Shown here in pieces: positions 18,144 to 28,877 of a stretch of 64,000 nucleotides of DNA. The notes under the pieces are model-generated. The model searched no databases. It was not told the DNA's origin and saw only the letters and a program-made list of their open reading frames with translations. The DNA is from Corynebacterium freneyi (GTDB lineage: Bacteria; Actinomycetota; Actinomycetes; Mycobacteriales; Mycobacteriaceae). A program made the position numbers and the translations under genes. Position 1 is the stretch's first letter. The number at the start of each line of letters is the position of its first letter. The stretch lies in the NCBI RefSeq assembly GCF_030408835.1, contig NZ_CP047357.1:2542001-2606000 (forward strand). The letters run 5' to 3'.

Positions 18144-19403
18144 ATGAGCGCTTCGATGGTGGCGGGTGGCCCGATGCGGCGCCGCCTGGTCGCGGCGTTG
18201 CTGGTGGTGGTGGCGTGTTTCGGGGTGGCGGCGTGTTCGGGTGGCGGGTTCGAGGGGGCCGATGCGGGGCGGGCGAAGCCGCCGCCGGTGGTGCGGGAGC
18301 CGGGCACGGTGGTCACGGAGATGCCGTTGTCGGTGGAGTCGCCGAGCGTGGCTGCGGCGCGGAGGATCGTGTACGCGTCGACGGATGCGCATGGGGCGTC
18401 GAACGTGGTCAGTGGTTCGGTGTTGGAGCCGACGGCGAAGTGGACGGGTGATGGGCCGCGGCCGTTGTTGGTCATCGCCCCGGGGACGCAGGGGTCGGCG
18501 GATAATTGTGCGCCGTCGTTGACCATGCAGTTCGGCACCGCTCCCCCGCCGCCGTCGACGCATTTCCTGGATTTGGGGTGGGCGGTGGCCATCACGGATT
18601 ACGAGGGGTTGGGCACTCCGGGCGGGCACACGTATCTGGTGCGCGAGGCGCAGGGGCATGCGGTGCTCGATGTGGCGCGGGCGGCGGAGTCGTTGTTGCC
18701 GCGGGAGTCGGAGGAGGCGGAGGAGGCGACGCCGATCGCGCTGTTCGGGTTTTCGCAGGGCGGTGCGGCGACGGCTGCGGCGGCGGAGTTGGCGGCGGAG
18801 CATGCCCCGGAGCTGAACATTCGGGCGGTGTATGCGGGCGGGGTTCCGGCGGATGTGCCGTCGACGGCGGAGGAGATCGACGGGTCGGCGTTGTCGGGCG
18901 CGATGGGGTATGCCCTCAACGGGCTGGTCACGGCGTATCCGGGGGTCGGCGAGGAGGTCACGGCGATGCTCGGGGAGGAGGGCCGCAGGTTTCTCGACGA
19001 CACCGCCGCCCAGTGCGTCGGCGCGACGTTGGCGTTGTGGGGGCACCGCGATTCCTCGGATTTCACGCGCGACGGGAAGTCTTTTGCGCGGCACCTGGGT
19101 TCGGAGGCCGGGCCGGGGTTGAGGGCGGCCGTCGACAAGCAGAGGTTGGGTACGGTCGCGCCGGAGATACCGGTGTTCGTGACGCACAACGTGCAGGATG
19201 ACGTGATTCCCGTCGAGGGTGCGCGGCGGCTGGTGCGGGATTGGTGCGAAGCCGGCGCGAACGTGACGTACGTGGAGGTCGACGAGGATCTCGGCGAGGC
19301 GTCGCATGGGCTGGCGTGGCAGCTGACGCGGGATGAGTCGTTCGGGTGGTTGGTCTCCGTGATGGGCGGCCCGGATGCCCCGGGGGCGGAGGGGACGTGC
19401 TGA
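18144..19403 (+). CDS. Secreted lipase of the actinobacterial LIP family (lipoprotein)
   Basis: The 419-residue alpha/beta-hydrolase has a signal peptide ending in lipobox VAAC. The nucleophile elbow GFSQGG carries the catalytic Ser, THNVQDDVIPVEGAR probably carries the acid and EASHGLAWQ the His. GTQGSADNCAPS resembles the oxyanion region of secretory lipases. It probably hydrolyses acylglycerols or esters at the cell surface, supplying fatty acids. TAGGCT (18132-18137) lies six bases before the ATG, indicating a leaderless transcript. Confidence 0.88.
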   Translation: MSASMVAGGPMRRRLVAALLVVVACFGVAACSGGGFEGADAGRAKPPPVVREPGTVVTEMPLSVESPSVAAARRIVYASTDAHGASNVVSGSVLEPTAKWTGDGPRPLLVIAPGTQGSADNCAPSLTMQFGTAPPPPSTHFLDLGWAVAITDYEGLGTPGGHTYLVREAQGHAVLDVARAAESLLPRESEEAEEATPIALFGFSQGGAATAAAAELAAEHAPELNIRAVYAGGVPADVPSTAEEIDGSALSGAMGYALNGLVTAYPGVGEEVTAMLGEEGRRFLDDTAAQCVGATLALWGHRDSSDFTRDGKSFARHLGSEAGPGLRAAVDKQRLGTVAPEIPVFVTHNVQDDVIPVEGARRLVRDWCEAGANVTYVEVDEDLGEASHGLAWQLTRDESFGWLVSVMGGPDAPGAEGTC

Positions 19404-19407
19404 GGGG

Positions 19408-19953
19408 CTACTTGTTGCGGCGCGGACGGAGTTTCACCGACGGCATCGGCGGCGCCGGGATCCGGTCGATTTGGGCGCGGGTGGGTTCGCCGTCGAAGCC
19501 GGGGTAGCCTTCGACGACGCCGAAGCGGGAGGCGCGGGTCTCGACGTTTTCCCAGTCCTCGCGGGCGGAGCGGACGGCGGATTCGTCGTCGCCGACGAAG
19601 TTCCAGAACATCAGCAGGTCTTCGCCGTAGGGGTCGCCGGCCAGGAGGATCAGGACGGCGCCGTCGCGGCCGGCGGTGATGGTCGCCTCGGAGACGACGG
19701 CGCGGGTGGTGAAGTGGTGCAGGCCGCGGTCGGCGTGGCGCACCCGGCCGGAGAACAGCCACGTACAGGTGGCCAGGTGGGTGTGCGGGTGCGGGGCGAT
19801 GTCCATTGCGGGTTCGGTGGGACCGAAGTGGTCGGCGAAGATGAAGGGGCCGACGCTGGTGCGCTCGATGTGCGGCAGGGTGCGGCGCACGGTGATGGAG
19901 CGGTAGCCGCCGAGGGGGACGTCGCGGGGCTCGAGAACGGCCATTGTTGTCAT
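19408..19953 (-). CDS. Pirin-family cupin protein with a large internal deletion
   Basis: The 181-residue protein starts like a pirin (PLGGYRSITVRRTLPHIERTSVGPFIFADHFGPTEP, then HPHTHLATCTWLFSG with the first two metal His). It ends like a pirin C-terminal domain (LILLAGDPYGEDLLMFWNFVGDDESAV, RIPAPPMPSVKL). About 100 residues normally between them are missing. The sequence passes directly from VRHAD to RGLHHFTTRAV near 19730, without a frameshift, so the second metal-ligand pair (HSE) is absent. Family length is ~290-320. Intact pirins can act as iron-dependent quercetinases or co-regulators; this one may be inactive. CACAAT seven bases upstream supports ATG 19953. Confidence 0.8.
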   Translation of the reverse strand: MTTMAVLEPRDVPLGGYRSITVRRTLPHIERTSVGPFIFADHFGPTEPAMDIAPHPHTHLATCTWLFSGRVRHADRGLHHFTTRAVVSEATITAGRDGAVLILLAGDPYGEDLLMFWNFVGDDESAVRSAREDWENVETRASRFGVVEGYPGFDGEPTRAQIDRIPAPPMPSVKLRPRRNK

Positions 19954-20036
19954 ATCACTCATTGTGCCGGAGCAACCGCCGCTCGGCCAGGCTTTCCGGC
20001 TTCCCGTCCGCCCCATGACACCCGACCGCACACGCG

Positions 20037-20078
20037 AAAAGCGCGGCTACGCATCCAGTGGATGCGTGCCGCGCTTTC
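20037..20078 (-). terminator. Terminator of the clpC-DUF4236 transcript
   Basis: AAAGCGCGGC (20038-20047) and GCCGCGCTTT (20068-20077) enclose ACGCATCC / GGATGCGT (20049-20056 / 20060-20067) with one bulge and a 3-base loop, an 18-bp stem. On the minus strand it is followed by TTTTC. It could also stop plus-strand RNA. Confidence 0.85.
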
Positions 20079-20091
20079 AGGTTCCCCGGGG

Positions 20092-20123
20092 GCTTTGCGA
20101 CGACCAGGTGGGCGTCGTCAAGC
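20092..20123. repeat. Facing pair of the dispersed 11-mer GCTTNRCGACG
   Basis: GCTTTGCGACG (20092-20102) and CGTCGTCAAGC (20113-20123) face each other across 10 bases and can pair as an imperfect hairpin just after the DUF4236 stop. They are two of at least 23 copies of this motif in the window. Confidence 0.7.
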
Positions 20124-20128
20124 GCCTA

Positions 20129-20299
20129 TTACTTCCAGCGGCCCCGGAAATTCAGGCCCTTGCCCAGGCGGACGGAGAATCCGCCGCGGCTGTTGACGGT
20201 CACCGGCCCGATGCGCTTCGAACCCGAAACCCCGGACTTCGACCAGTTGAGCCAGGAATCCTTGCCGACCTTGGTGCGCTTGCGGAAGTAGATCCCCAT
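20129..20299 (-). CDS. Small DUF4236 family protein
   Basis: The 56-residue basic protein has the DUF4236 pattern: MGIYFRKRTKVGKDSWLNW, SKSGVSGSKRIGPVTVN, then RGGFSVRLGKGLNFRGRWK. Its function is unknown. The ATG lies one base after the clpC stop (TGAcATG), so it is translationally coupled to clpC and ends the transcript before the strong terminator at 20037-20078. A longer reading (70 residues from 20341) would overlap clpC and lacks support. Confidence 0.8.
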   Translation of the reverse strand: MGIYFRKRTKVGKDSWLNWSKSGVSGSKRIGPVTVNSRGGFSVRLGKGLNFRGRWK

Positions 20300-20300
20300 G

Positions 20301-23015
<2,715 letters not shown>

Positions 23016-23099
23016 CATTCTCCTCGGTGTCGTCCGGAATCCATATGACGGTTTCACTGAAGCTTAACGACGGCTCGCCCGCGTTTCGTCCCTTCGGGC

Positions 23100-23117
23100 G
23101 TACGCCCATAGCGAACA
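23100..23117 (-). promoter_or_regulatory. ClgR-like box upstream of clpC
   Basis: Read on the minus strand this is TGTTCGCTATGGGCGTAC, matching the ClgR consensus WNNWCGCYNANRGCGWWS at all but one position. It lies ~85 bases upstream of the clpC start. Between the two, GGGAC-N18-CGTT is close to a sigma-H promoter. ClgR and sigma-H control clp genes in C. glutamicum; the match here is by eye. Confidence 0.5.
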
Positions 23118-23233
23118 GGGCCTGAACTGGAGTTTAACGGCGGCCCCCGATCCACGCCGACTCGTCGCAAAGCAGCCGCGGGTTGCCGCGCATCCGCCCC
23201 CGCCCGACGTGCCGTGCGGATAGTGTCTGGGGC

Positions 23234-24643
23234 ATGGCCTCTTCCCACACCGGACTCGAGTTCGACGTTCTCGCCGACCACCTGGCGCTGATGCTGGCGC
23301 AGGAGGATCTCGTCTCGATCGAGAAGGTGATCCGCGACATGTCGCCGTCGGATCTGGTCGACGTCCTCGAGCGCGAGGACCCCGACGACCGGGCGATCAT
23401 CTACCGTCTGCTGCCGCGCGAGGTGGCGGTGGAGGTGTTCGAGCGGTTCTCCCCGGGCATGCGCGCGGACCTGCTGACGGGGTTGCGCGACGAGCACGTC
23501 GTCGGCGTTTTCGAGCACCTCGACCCCGACGACCGGGTGTCGCTGGTCGACGAGCTGCCCGCGACGGTGTCGGCGAAGCTGTTTTCGGGCCTGTCGGAGA
23601 AGGAGCGGGCGCTGACCGCGCCGATCCTCGGCTACCCGTCCGGAACCATCGGGCGTCACATGTCCACCGAATACGTGCGACTGCGGCCGGGGATGACGCC
23701 GCGGGAGGCGTTCGACCACGTTCGCGCCAGCGGCGACGGCGCGGAGACCGTGTACCTGCTCATGGTCACCGACGACCACCGCCGGCTCGAGGGCGTCGTG
23801 GGAATGCGGGACCTGATTTTCGCGCTCGACGGGGATTCGGCCGACGGTGATTCGCGTGACGACGACCCCGCCGCGGAGCCGATCACCGTGCGGGACCTGA
23901 TGAAGTCCCCGGAATCCGTGACGGCGTCGGAGGACGCCGAGAAAGCGGCCCGCCGGGCGGTGCGCACCACCCACCTGGTCACGCCCGTGGTCGACGAGGA
24001 GAACCGGCTGATCGGCATCCTCACCGTCGACGACGCCAACCGCATCATCGACCGCGCCGACGAGGAAGACGCCGCCCGAGCCGGCGCGTCCGAGCCGCTG
24101 GACCGCCCGTACCTGATCACGTCGGTGACCACCCTGGTGCGGTCGCGCATCGTGTGGCTGCTGGTGCTGGCCCTGTCGGCGATTCTCACGGTGCAGGTGC
24201 TGGAGATGTTCGAGGACGCCCTGGCCACGGTGGTAACGCTGTCGCTGTTCATCCCCCTGCTCACCGGCACCGCCGGCAACACCGGCTCGCAGGCCGCGAC
24301 GACCGTGACCCGCGCGCTGGCCGTCGGCGAGGTGCGGCTGCGCGACACGTGGAAGGTGGCGTGGCGCGAGGTCCGCGTCGGACTGACCATGGGCGTGCTG
24401 CTCGGCATGATCGGCGCCGTCGTCGCGGGGCTGGTCTACGGCATGGACTTCGGGCTGATCATCGGCCTGACGCTGGTGTCCATCTGCACCATCGCAGCCA
24501 CCGTCGGCGGCATCATGCCGATGGTCGCCCGCGCCATCAAGGCCGACCCGGCGGTGTTCTCGACGCCGTTCATCTCCACGTTCTGCGATGCGTCCGGTTT
24601 GATCGTGTACTTCCTCATCGCGAAGGCGGTGCTGGGGATCTAG
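23234..24643 (+). CDS. mgtE: MgtE-type magnesium transporter
   Basis: The 469-residue protein has an N-terminal MgtE_N superhelix (residues ~1-130, with repeated DLVDVLEREDPDDRA-type turns), two CBS domains (about 135-285, VTDDHRRLEGVVGMRDLIFA and VVDEENRLIGILTVDDANRII) and five transmembrane helices. The helices contain the pore signature PLLTGTAGNTGSQAATTVTR. The CBS domains probably sense cytosolic Mg2+ and gate the channel. TAGTGT (23221-23226) seven bases before the ATG predicts a leaderless transcript. Confidence 0.95.
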   Translation: MASSHTGLEFDVLADHLALMLAQEDLVSIEKVIRDMSPSDLVDVLEREDPDDRAIIYRLLPREVAVEVFERFSPGMRADLLTGLRDEHVVGVFEHLDPDDRVSLVDELPATVSAKLFSGLSEKERALTAPILGYPSGTIGRHMSTEYVRLRPGMTPREAFDHVRASGDGAETVYLLMVTDDHRRLEGVVGMRDLIFALDGDSADGDSRDDDPAAEPITVRDLMKSPESVTASEDAEKAARRAVRTTHLVTPVVDEENRLIGILTVDDANRIIDRADEEDAARAGASEPLDRPYLITSVTTLVRSRIVWLLVLALSAILTVQVLEMFEDALATVVTLSLFIPLLTGTAGNTGSQAATTVTRALAVGEVRLRDTWKVAWREVRVGLTMGVLLGMIGAVVAGLVYGMDFGLIIGLTLVSICTIAATVGGIMPMVARAIKADPAVFSTPFISTFCDASGLIVYFLIAKAVLGI

Positions 24644-24772
24644 GGCGGTTGCCCTGTGCCGCACCCCCGATCGTCGGAGTTTTCGGAAACCCCGAACTGC
24701 GGTGGCGGAGAAAACCACTAAATTGTGCGGGTAGCAAAACCCGGTTCAACGCGACGAGTCCCGGAGAGAGAC

Positions 24773-25498
24773 ATGAGCAACGACGCACCCGATTTCGACA
24801 ACCGCTACCAGGGCGGCGCCTCCGGTGGTTCCCCCCAGTCGCCCGATTACGGCAACCCGTGGCCCAATGCGAATGGCGGCTCCGACGCACCCGCCGCCAA
24901 GGGGTCGGACGAATCTGCGGGCGCGCGGGACGCGGGGAAGTCCACCGCCGACAAGTCGAAGCTTCCGCTCATCTCCCTGGCCGTCGTGCTGGCCATCGCG
25001 GTCATCGCGGGCGGCTTCTGGGCGTTGTCGGGCAAGTCCTCCGATGACTCGGACGGCGAGGACGTCGGTAGCCTCCAGGCCGAGAACGCGCGCCTGAATT
25101 CGGATAACGACAGGATCCGCGAGTTGGAATCCGATCTCGAGGCCGCGCAGACCGACAAGCAGACGGTCACCGACCAGCGCGACGCACTGATCAGCGCGTT
25201 CGGCGGCGTCAATCCCTGTTCCGTCACCAACTTCGGAACTCCCGAAGGCACGCACTGGGGAGATTCCCCCGAAATGGGGCTGGGCTGCTCCTACACAAAG
25301 GAGGGCAAGACCACCCTGGTCGTGACGGTGGCCTCCGGCACCCCCACTTCCTACGGAGAGTTCATTAAGAACCACGGCGAAGAGGGCTACATGCTGTCGT
25401 CGAGTTACGGCAAAATGGCCGTCTACGTGTGGCTTGCGGGGTCGGGGTCGGAGGCCGAACAGAAGGCGCACGAGATCATGGAGTGGCTCACCACGTGA
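24773..25498 (+). CDS. Membrane-anchored coiled-coil protein of unknown function
   Basis: The 241-residue protein has a ~60-residue Gly/Ser/Pro/Asp-rich cytoplasmic lead, one transmembrane helix (LPLISLAVVLAIAVIAGGFWAL, about residues 65-85), an outer coiled coil (SLQAENARLNSDNDRIREL, about 100-135), and a small C-terminal domain with two Cys (NPCSVTNF and GLGCSYTKE) that may form a disulfide. It resembles no family I can name. Start: ATG behind CGGAGAGAG; TAAATT about 50 bases upstream may be its -10. Confidence 0.72.
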   Translation: MSNDAPDFDNRYQGGASGGSPQSPDYGNPWPNANGGSDAPAAKGSDESAGARDAGKSTADKSKLPLISLAVVLAIAVIAGGFWALSGKSSDDSDGEDVGSLQAENARLNSDNDRIRELESDLEAAQTDKQTVTDQRDALISAFGGVNPCSVTNFGTPEGTHWGDSPEMGLGCSYTKEGKTTLVVTVASGTPTSYGEFIKNHGEEGYMLSSSYGKMAVYVWLAGSGSEAEQKAHEIMEWLTT

Positions 25499-25625
25499 CC
25501 CGGCCCGGCGCGGAGTGCCCCGCATCCCCCTGTTGGTGATCCGGGCCCCGCTCGCGCCATGATTGGGGGAAGACCAATCGCCGGGCCCCTCCGCCCGGCG
25601 AGCCGCCACGGACCAGGAGTCACCA

Positions 25626-26729
25626 ATGCGCATCGGAATCCCCCGCGAGATCAAGAGCGGCGAGCATCGCGTCGCAGCGAGCCCGTCGGGGGTGGCGACG
25701 CTGACCCGGGCCGGGCATGAGGTGCTCGTGGAGGCCGGCGCCGGCGAAGGTTCGTCGATGCCGGATCAGGCCTACGTCGACGCCGGGGCAACGATCGTCG
25801 ACACCGCCGCCGAGGTGTGGGCGAAGGGCGATTTGCTGCTGAAGGTCAAGGAGCCCATCGGCCCGGAATTCGACCTCATGCGGCCGGATCAGATCCTGTT
25901 CACCTACCTGCACCTGGCGGCCGCCCCGGAGTGCGCGCGGGCGCTGCTCGACGCGGGCACGACGTCGATCGCCTACGAGACCGTCACCGACGATTACGGC
26001 GAGCTGCCGTTGCTCACCCCGATGAGCCAGGTCGCCGGCCGTCTGGCGGTGCAGGTCGGCGCGTACCACCTGATGGGCCATTTCGGCGGCCGCGGCATTC
26101 TGCTGCCCGGCGTGCCCGGCACCCGCCCAGCGCGCGTGACGGTCATCGGCGCCGGCCAGGTGGGTGCCTCCGCCGTGGCCATGGCGCATGGCCTGCGCGC
26201 CGACGTCACCGTCCTCGACCTGAATCCCCGCGCCCTCAAGCGCATCGACGACATTTACCGGGGCACCGTCGACACCGTTTTCTCCACCGCCCACGAGATC
26301 GAAAGGGAGCTGCTGGAGTCCGATCTGGTCATCGGCGCGGTGCTCGTGCCGGGCGCGAAGGCCCCGACGCTGGTGCCCGACGAGCTTGTGGCCCGCATGA
26401 AGCCGGGGTCGGTGCTCGTCGACGTGGCCATCGACCAGGGCGGTTGTTTCGAGTCGTCGCGGCCGACCACCCACGATGACCCGGTGTTCAAGGTCCACGA
26501 CAGCCTCTTCTACTGCGTGGCGAACATGCCCGGCGCGGTGGCCAACACGTCGACGCAGGCGTTGGCCAACGCGACCCTTCCCTACGCTCTGGCCCTGGCC
26601 GAACACGGTTGGCCGGGTGCCGCGAAGGTCATGCCGGGGCTTTCCGACGGACTGATGACCCACGAGGGCGCCCTGCGCAACCGGCCCGTCGCCGAAGCCC
26701 TCGATCTGGACTACGTCCCCGCGCAGTAG
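25626..26729 (+). CDS. ald: Alanine dehydrogenase
   Basis: The 367-residue enzyme reversibly deaminates L-alanine to pyruvate with NAD+. The start MRIGIPREIKSGEHRVAASP holds the substrate-binding Arg, and KVKEPIGPEF and FTYLHLAA follow with the active-site Lys and His. The Rossmann motif is VIGAGQVGASAVAMA, and CVANMPGAVANTSTQAL is characteristic of the family. Normal length. Start: ATG behind CCAGGAGTCACCA. It stands alone, ahead of the fatty-acid genes. Confidence 0.95.
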   Translation: MRIGIPREIKSGEHRVAASPSGVATLTRAGHEVLVEAGAGEGSSMPDQAYVDAGATIVDTAAEVWAKGDLLLKVKEPIGPEFDLMRPDQILFTYLHLAAAPECARALLDAGTTSIAYETVTDDYGELPLLTPMSQVAGRLAVQVGAYHLMGHFGGRGILLPGVPGTRPARVTVIGAGQVGASAVAMAHGLRADVTVLDLNPRALKRIDDIYRGTVDTVFSTAHEIERELLESDLVIGAVLVPGAKAPTLVPDELVARMKPGSVLVDVAIDQGGCFESSRPTTHDDPVFKVHDSLFYCVANMPGAVANTSTQALANATLPYALALAEHGWPGAAKVMPGLSDGLMTHEGALRNRPVAEALDLDYVPAQ

Positions 26730-26744
26730 GCCACCTTCCGGATG

Positions 26745-26781
26745 CCGGCCGCTGGGCGCGGCGGCCGGGCCGTCGTCAAGC
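26745..26781. terminator. Possible terminator after ald
   Basis: CCGGCCGC (26745-26752) and GCGGCCGG (26761-26768) form an 8-bp stem with an 8-base loop. It is followed by CGTCGTCAAGC (26771-26781), a copy of the dispersed 11-mer, then AAAAAGGCC. No U-tract follows on the plus strand, so termination efficiency is uncertain. Confidence 0.45.
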
Positions 26782-26833
26782 AAAAAGGCCGCCCCGGAGA
26801 GATTCGGGAGCTTTTCCCGCGAAAACCCTCCCA

Positions 26834-26854
26834 GTGACGAAGGTCACGTATAAG
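26834..26854 (+). promoter_or_regulatory. GlxR/CRP-type palindrome and -10 element of the acyl-CoA synthetase gene
   Basis: GTGA-cgaagg-TCAC (26834-26847) is a perfect TGTGA-N6-TCACA core in the central positions, directly followed by TATAAG (26849-26854), a good -10. Binding this close to the -10 would normally repress. The site matches the cAMP-responsive GlxR motif of corynebacteria. Confidence 0.6.
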
Positions 26855-26896
26855 GTTCATTTCCAGAAGGAACCCATACGAGGAGGCCCGAGCCAG

Positions 26897-28747
26897 ATGT
26901 CCGAGAAGATCGACGTCCACGCGACGACCAACGCGCACACCGCCGACGTCGGCGCCGCGGAGAAGTTCCGCATCCGCGCCAAGCACTCCCTGCGCGGCAC
27001 CACCGACCTCATCAAGGGTCTGGCGCCCGTGACCAAGGCCGGCGTGCTCGGCGCCATGGGCCCCGCCGCCATGGGCAAGGCCGCCAACTCGATCTACCGG
27101 TGGGACTTCCTGCCCTCCGGCCTGCTCGGCATCGCCGCAGCCCGCGACCCCCACCACACCGCCATCATCGACGACGGCGGTTCCATGACCTACTCCGAGT
27201 TCCACGACAACGCCAACCGCCTGGCCCGCGCCCTGCGCCACGGCGACATCCGCCCCCGCGACCGCATCGGACTGCTGTGCCGCAACCACCGCGGCTTCCT
27301 GCTCGCCCTGTGCGCGCACGGGCGCCTCGGCACCGACCTCGTCCTGCTCAACACCGGCGCCTCCGCCGAGCAGACCCTCGCCGTCATCCGCGAGCAGAAG
27401 CTCGACTTCCTCTTCATCGACGAGGAATTCACCCACCTGCTGCCCGAGAACTTCGACGACTGCCCCGTCGCCGTGTCCTGGCTCGAGAATTACCAGGACG
27501 CCTCCTGCGTCCGCGAAGGCTGGACGTCCATGCGCGAAATGCTGCGCACCGCCCCGCCGGAGTCCTGGCCCACCGCCGACCTGCCGACCCGCCCCCGCCG
27601 CGGCCGCGTCATCGTCCTGACCTCCGGCACCACCGGCACCCCCAAGGGCGCCCGCCGCCCCGAGCCGAAGTCCTGGATGCCGGCGTCGTCGATCATGAGC
27701 CGCATCCCCCTGCGCCACAACCGGCCCGCGTTCCTCGCCGCGCCGCTGTTCCACACCTGGGGCTTCGCCACCGCCCAGCTGTGCATCGCCCTGCGGTCGA
27801 CCATGATCCTGCGCCGCCACTTCGAGCCGTCCGACGCCCTGCGGATCATCGAAGCCCACAACCCGCACACCATCTTCCTCGTGCCCACCATGCTCCAGCG
27901 CATGCTCGAGGTCATGCCCGACGACTACGACGTCGCCGGCTCCCCCCTGGAGGTCATCGCCTCCTGCGGTTCGGCGATCCCGGAGCACGTGGTCAAGCAG
28001 GCGCTCGACCGCTTCGGCCCGGTTCTCTACAACCAGTACGGGTCCACCGAGGTCAGCTGGGCGACCATCGCCACCCCCGCCGAGCTCGCCGCCAACCCGA
28101 CCACCGCGGGCCGCGCGCCGCTGGGCACCCGCATCTCCATCCGCGACGACGAGGGCAACGCCCTGCCCGAGGGAGAGACCGGCCGCATCTTCGTCGGCAA
28201 CGGCATGCTCTACGAGGGATACACCCGCCCCGGCGCCGACAAGGAGATCATCGACGGCATGGTCTGCACCGGCGACCTCGGCCACCTGGAAAACGGGATG
28301 CTCTACATCTCCGGCCGCGAGGACGACATGATCGTCTCCGGCGGCGAGAACGTCTTCCCCCGCGAGACCGAGGACGCCCTGTCCGAGCTGCCCGGCGTGC
28401 GCGAATGCTGCGTCTACGGCGTGCCCGACGAGCGCTTCGGCCAGGCTCTGGTGGCCTGGGTCGTGCGCGACGACTCCCCCGAGGGTCGCGAGCTTGACGA
28501 CGAGGCGATCCGCTCCCACGTCAAGCAGCGCCTCGCCCGCCACTCCGTGCCCCGCGAGACCGTGTTCATGGACGAGTTGCCGCGCAACGCGGTCGGCAAG
28601 GTCGTGCCGCGGATGCTGCCGAAGCCGTGGGAGGGTGACAACGCCGCTGATGCCGCCGCCGCGACCCCCGCCCCCGCCGCGGCCGCCGCCACCGCCGCCT
28701 CCGGTGACCAGCTCGTCGGCCAGGATCGTCTCCGCCCGGCCGGCTAG
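26897..28747 (+). CDS. Acyl-CoA synthetase (AMP-forming), FadD type
   Basis: This 616-residue ANL-family enzyme activates fatty acids to acyl-CoA through acyl-AMP. The P-loop motif is VLTSGTTGTPKGA, and the A5 region is YGSTEVSWATI. The A7-A8 motifs appear in CTGDLGHLENGMLYISGREDDMIVSGGENVFPRE, and the catalytic C-terminal Lys is in PRNAVGKVVPRML. A ~60-residue N-terminal extension and an Ala/Pro-rich C-terminal tail flank the core. Start: ATG after GAGGAGGCCCGAGCCAG. It probably works with the two acyl-CoA dehydrogenases 1.7 kb downstream. The substrate chain length is not evident. Confidence 0.92.
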   Translation: MSEKIDVHATTNAHTADVGAAEKFRIRAKHSLRGTTDLIKGLAPVTKAGVLGAMGPAAMGKAANSIYRWDFLPSGLLGIAAARDPHHTAIIDDGGSMTYSEFHDNANRLARALRHGDIRPRDRIGLLCRNHRGFLLALCAHGRLGTDLVLLNTGASAEQTLAVIREQKLDFLFIDEEFTHLLPENFDDCPVAVSWLENYQDASCVREGWTSMREMLRTAPPESWPTADLPTRPRRGRVIVLTSGTTGTPKGARRPEPKSWMPASSIMSRIPLRHNRPAFLAAPLFHTWGFATAQLCIALRSTMILRRHFEPSDALRIIEAHNPHTIFLVPTMLQRMLEVMPDDYDVAGSPLEVIASCGSAIPEHVVKQALDRFGPVLYNQYGSTEVSWATIATPAELAANPTTAGRAPLGTRISIRDDEGNALPEGETGRIFVGNGMLYEGYTRPGADKEIIDGMVCTGDLGHLENGMLYISGREDDMIVSGGENVFPRETEDALSELPGVRECCVYGVPDERFGQALVAWVVRDDSPEGRELDDEAIRSHVKQRLARHSVPRETVFMDELPRNAVGKVVPRMLPKPWEGDNAADAAAATPAPAAAAATAASGDQLVGQDRLRPAG

Positions 28748-28864
28748 TCCCGCGCACCCCGAGGGGTGGTTTCCTCCGCACGATGAAACACCATGTCATC
28801 ATGTGTTCACGCGGAGGAGACCACCCCTTTATCGTGGCGTGACCGAGCCGTCATCATCGCAGGT

Positions 28865-28870
28865 TAGCGT
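28865..28870 (+). promoter_or_regulatory. -10 element, leaderless phosphoesterase gene
   Basis: TAGCGT stands exactly seven bases before ATG 28878. The same hexamer and spacing recur before the paralogous gene at 33481 (33468-33473). Confidence 0.5.
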
Positions 28871-28877
28871 GCGTTTC

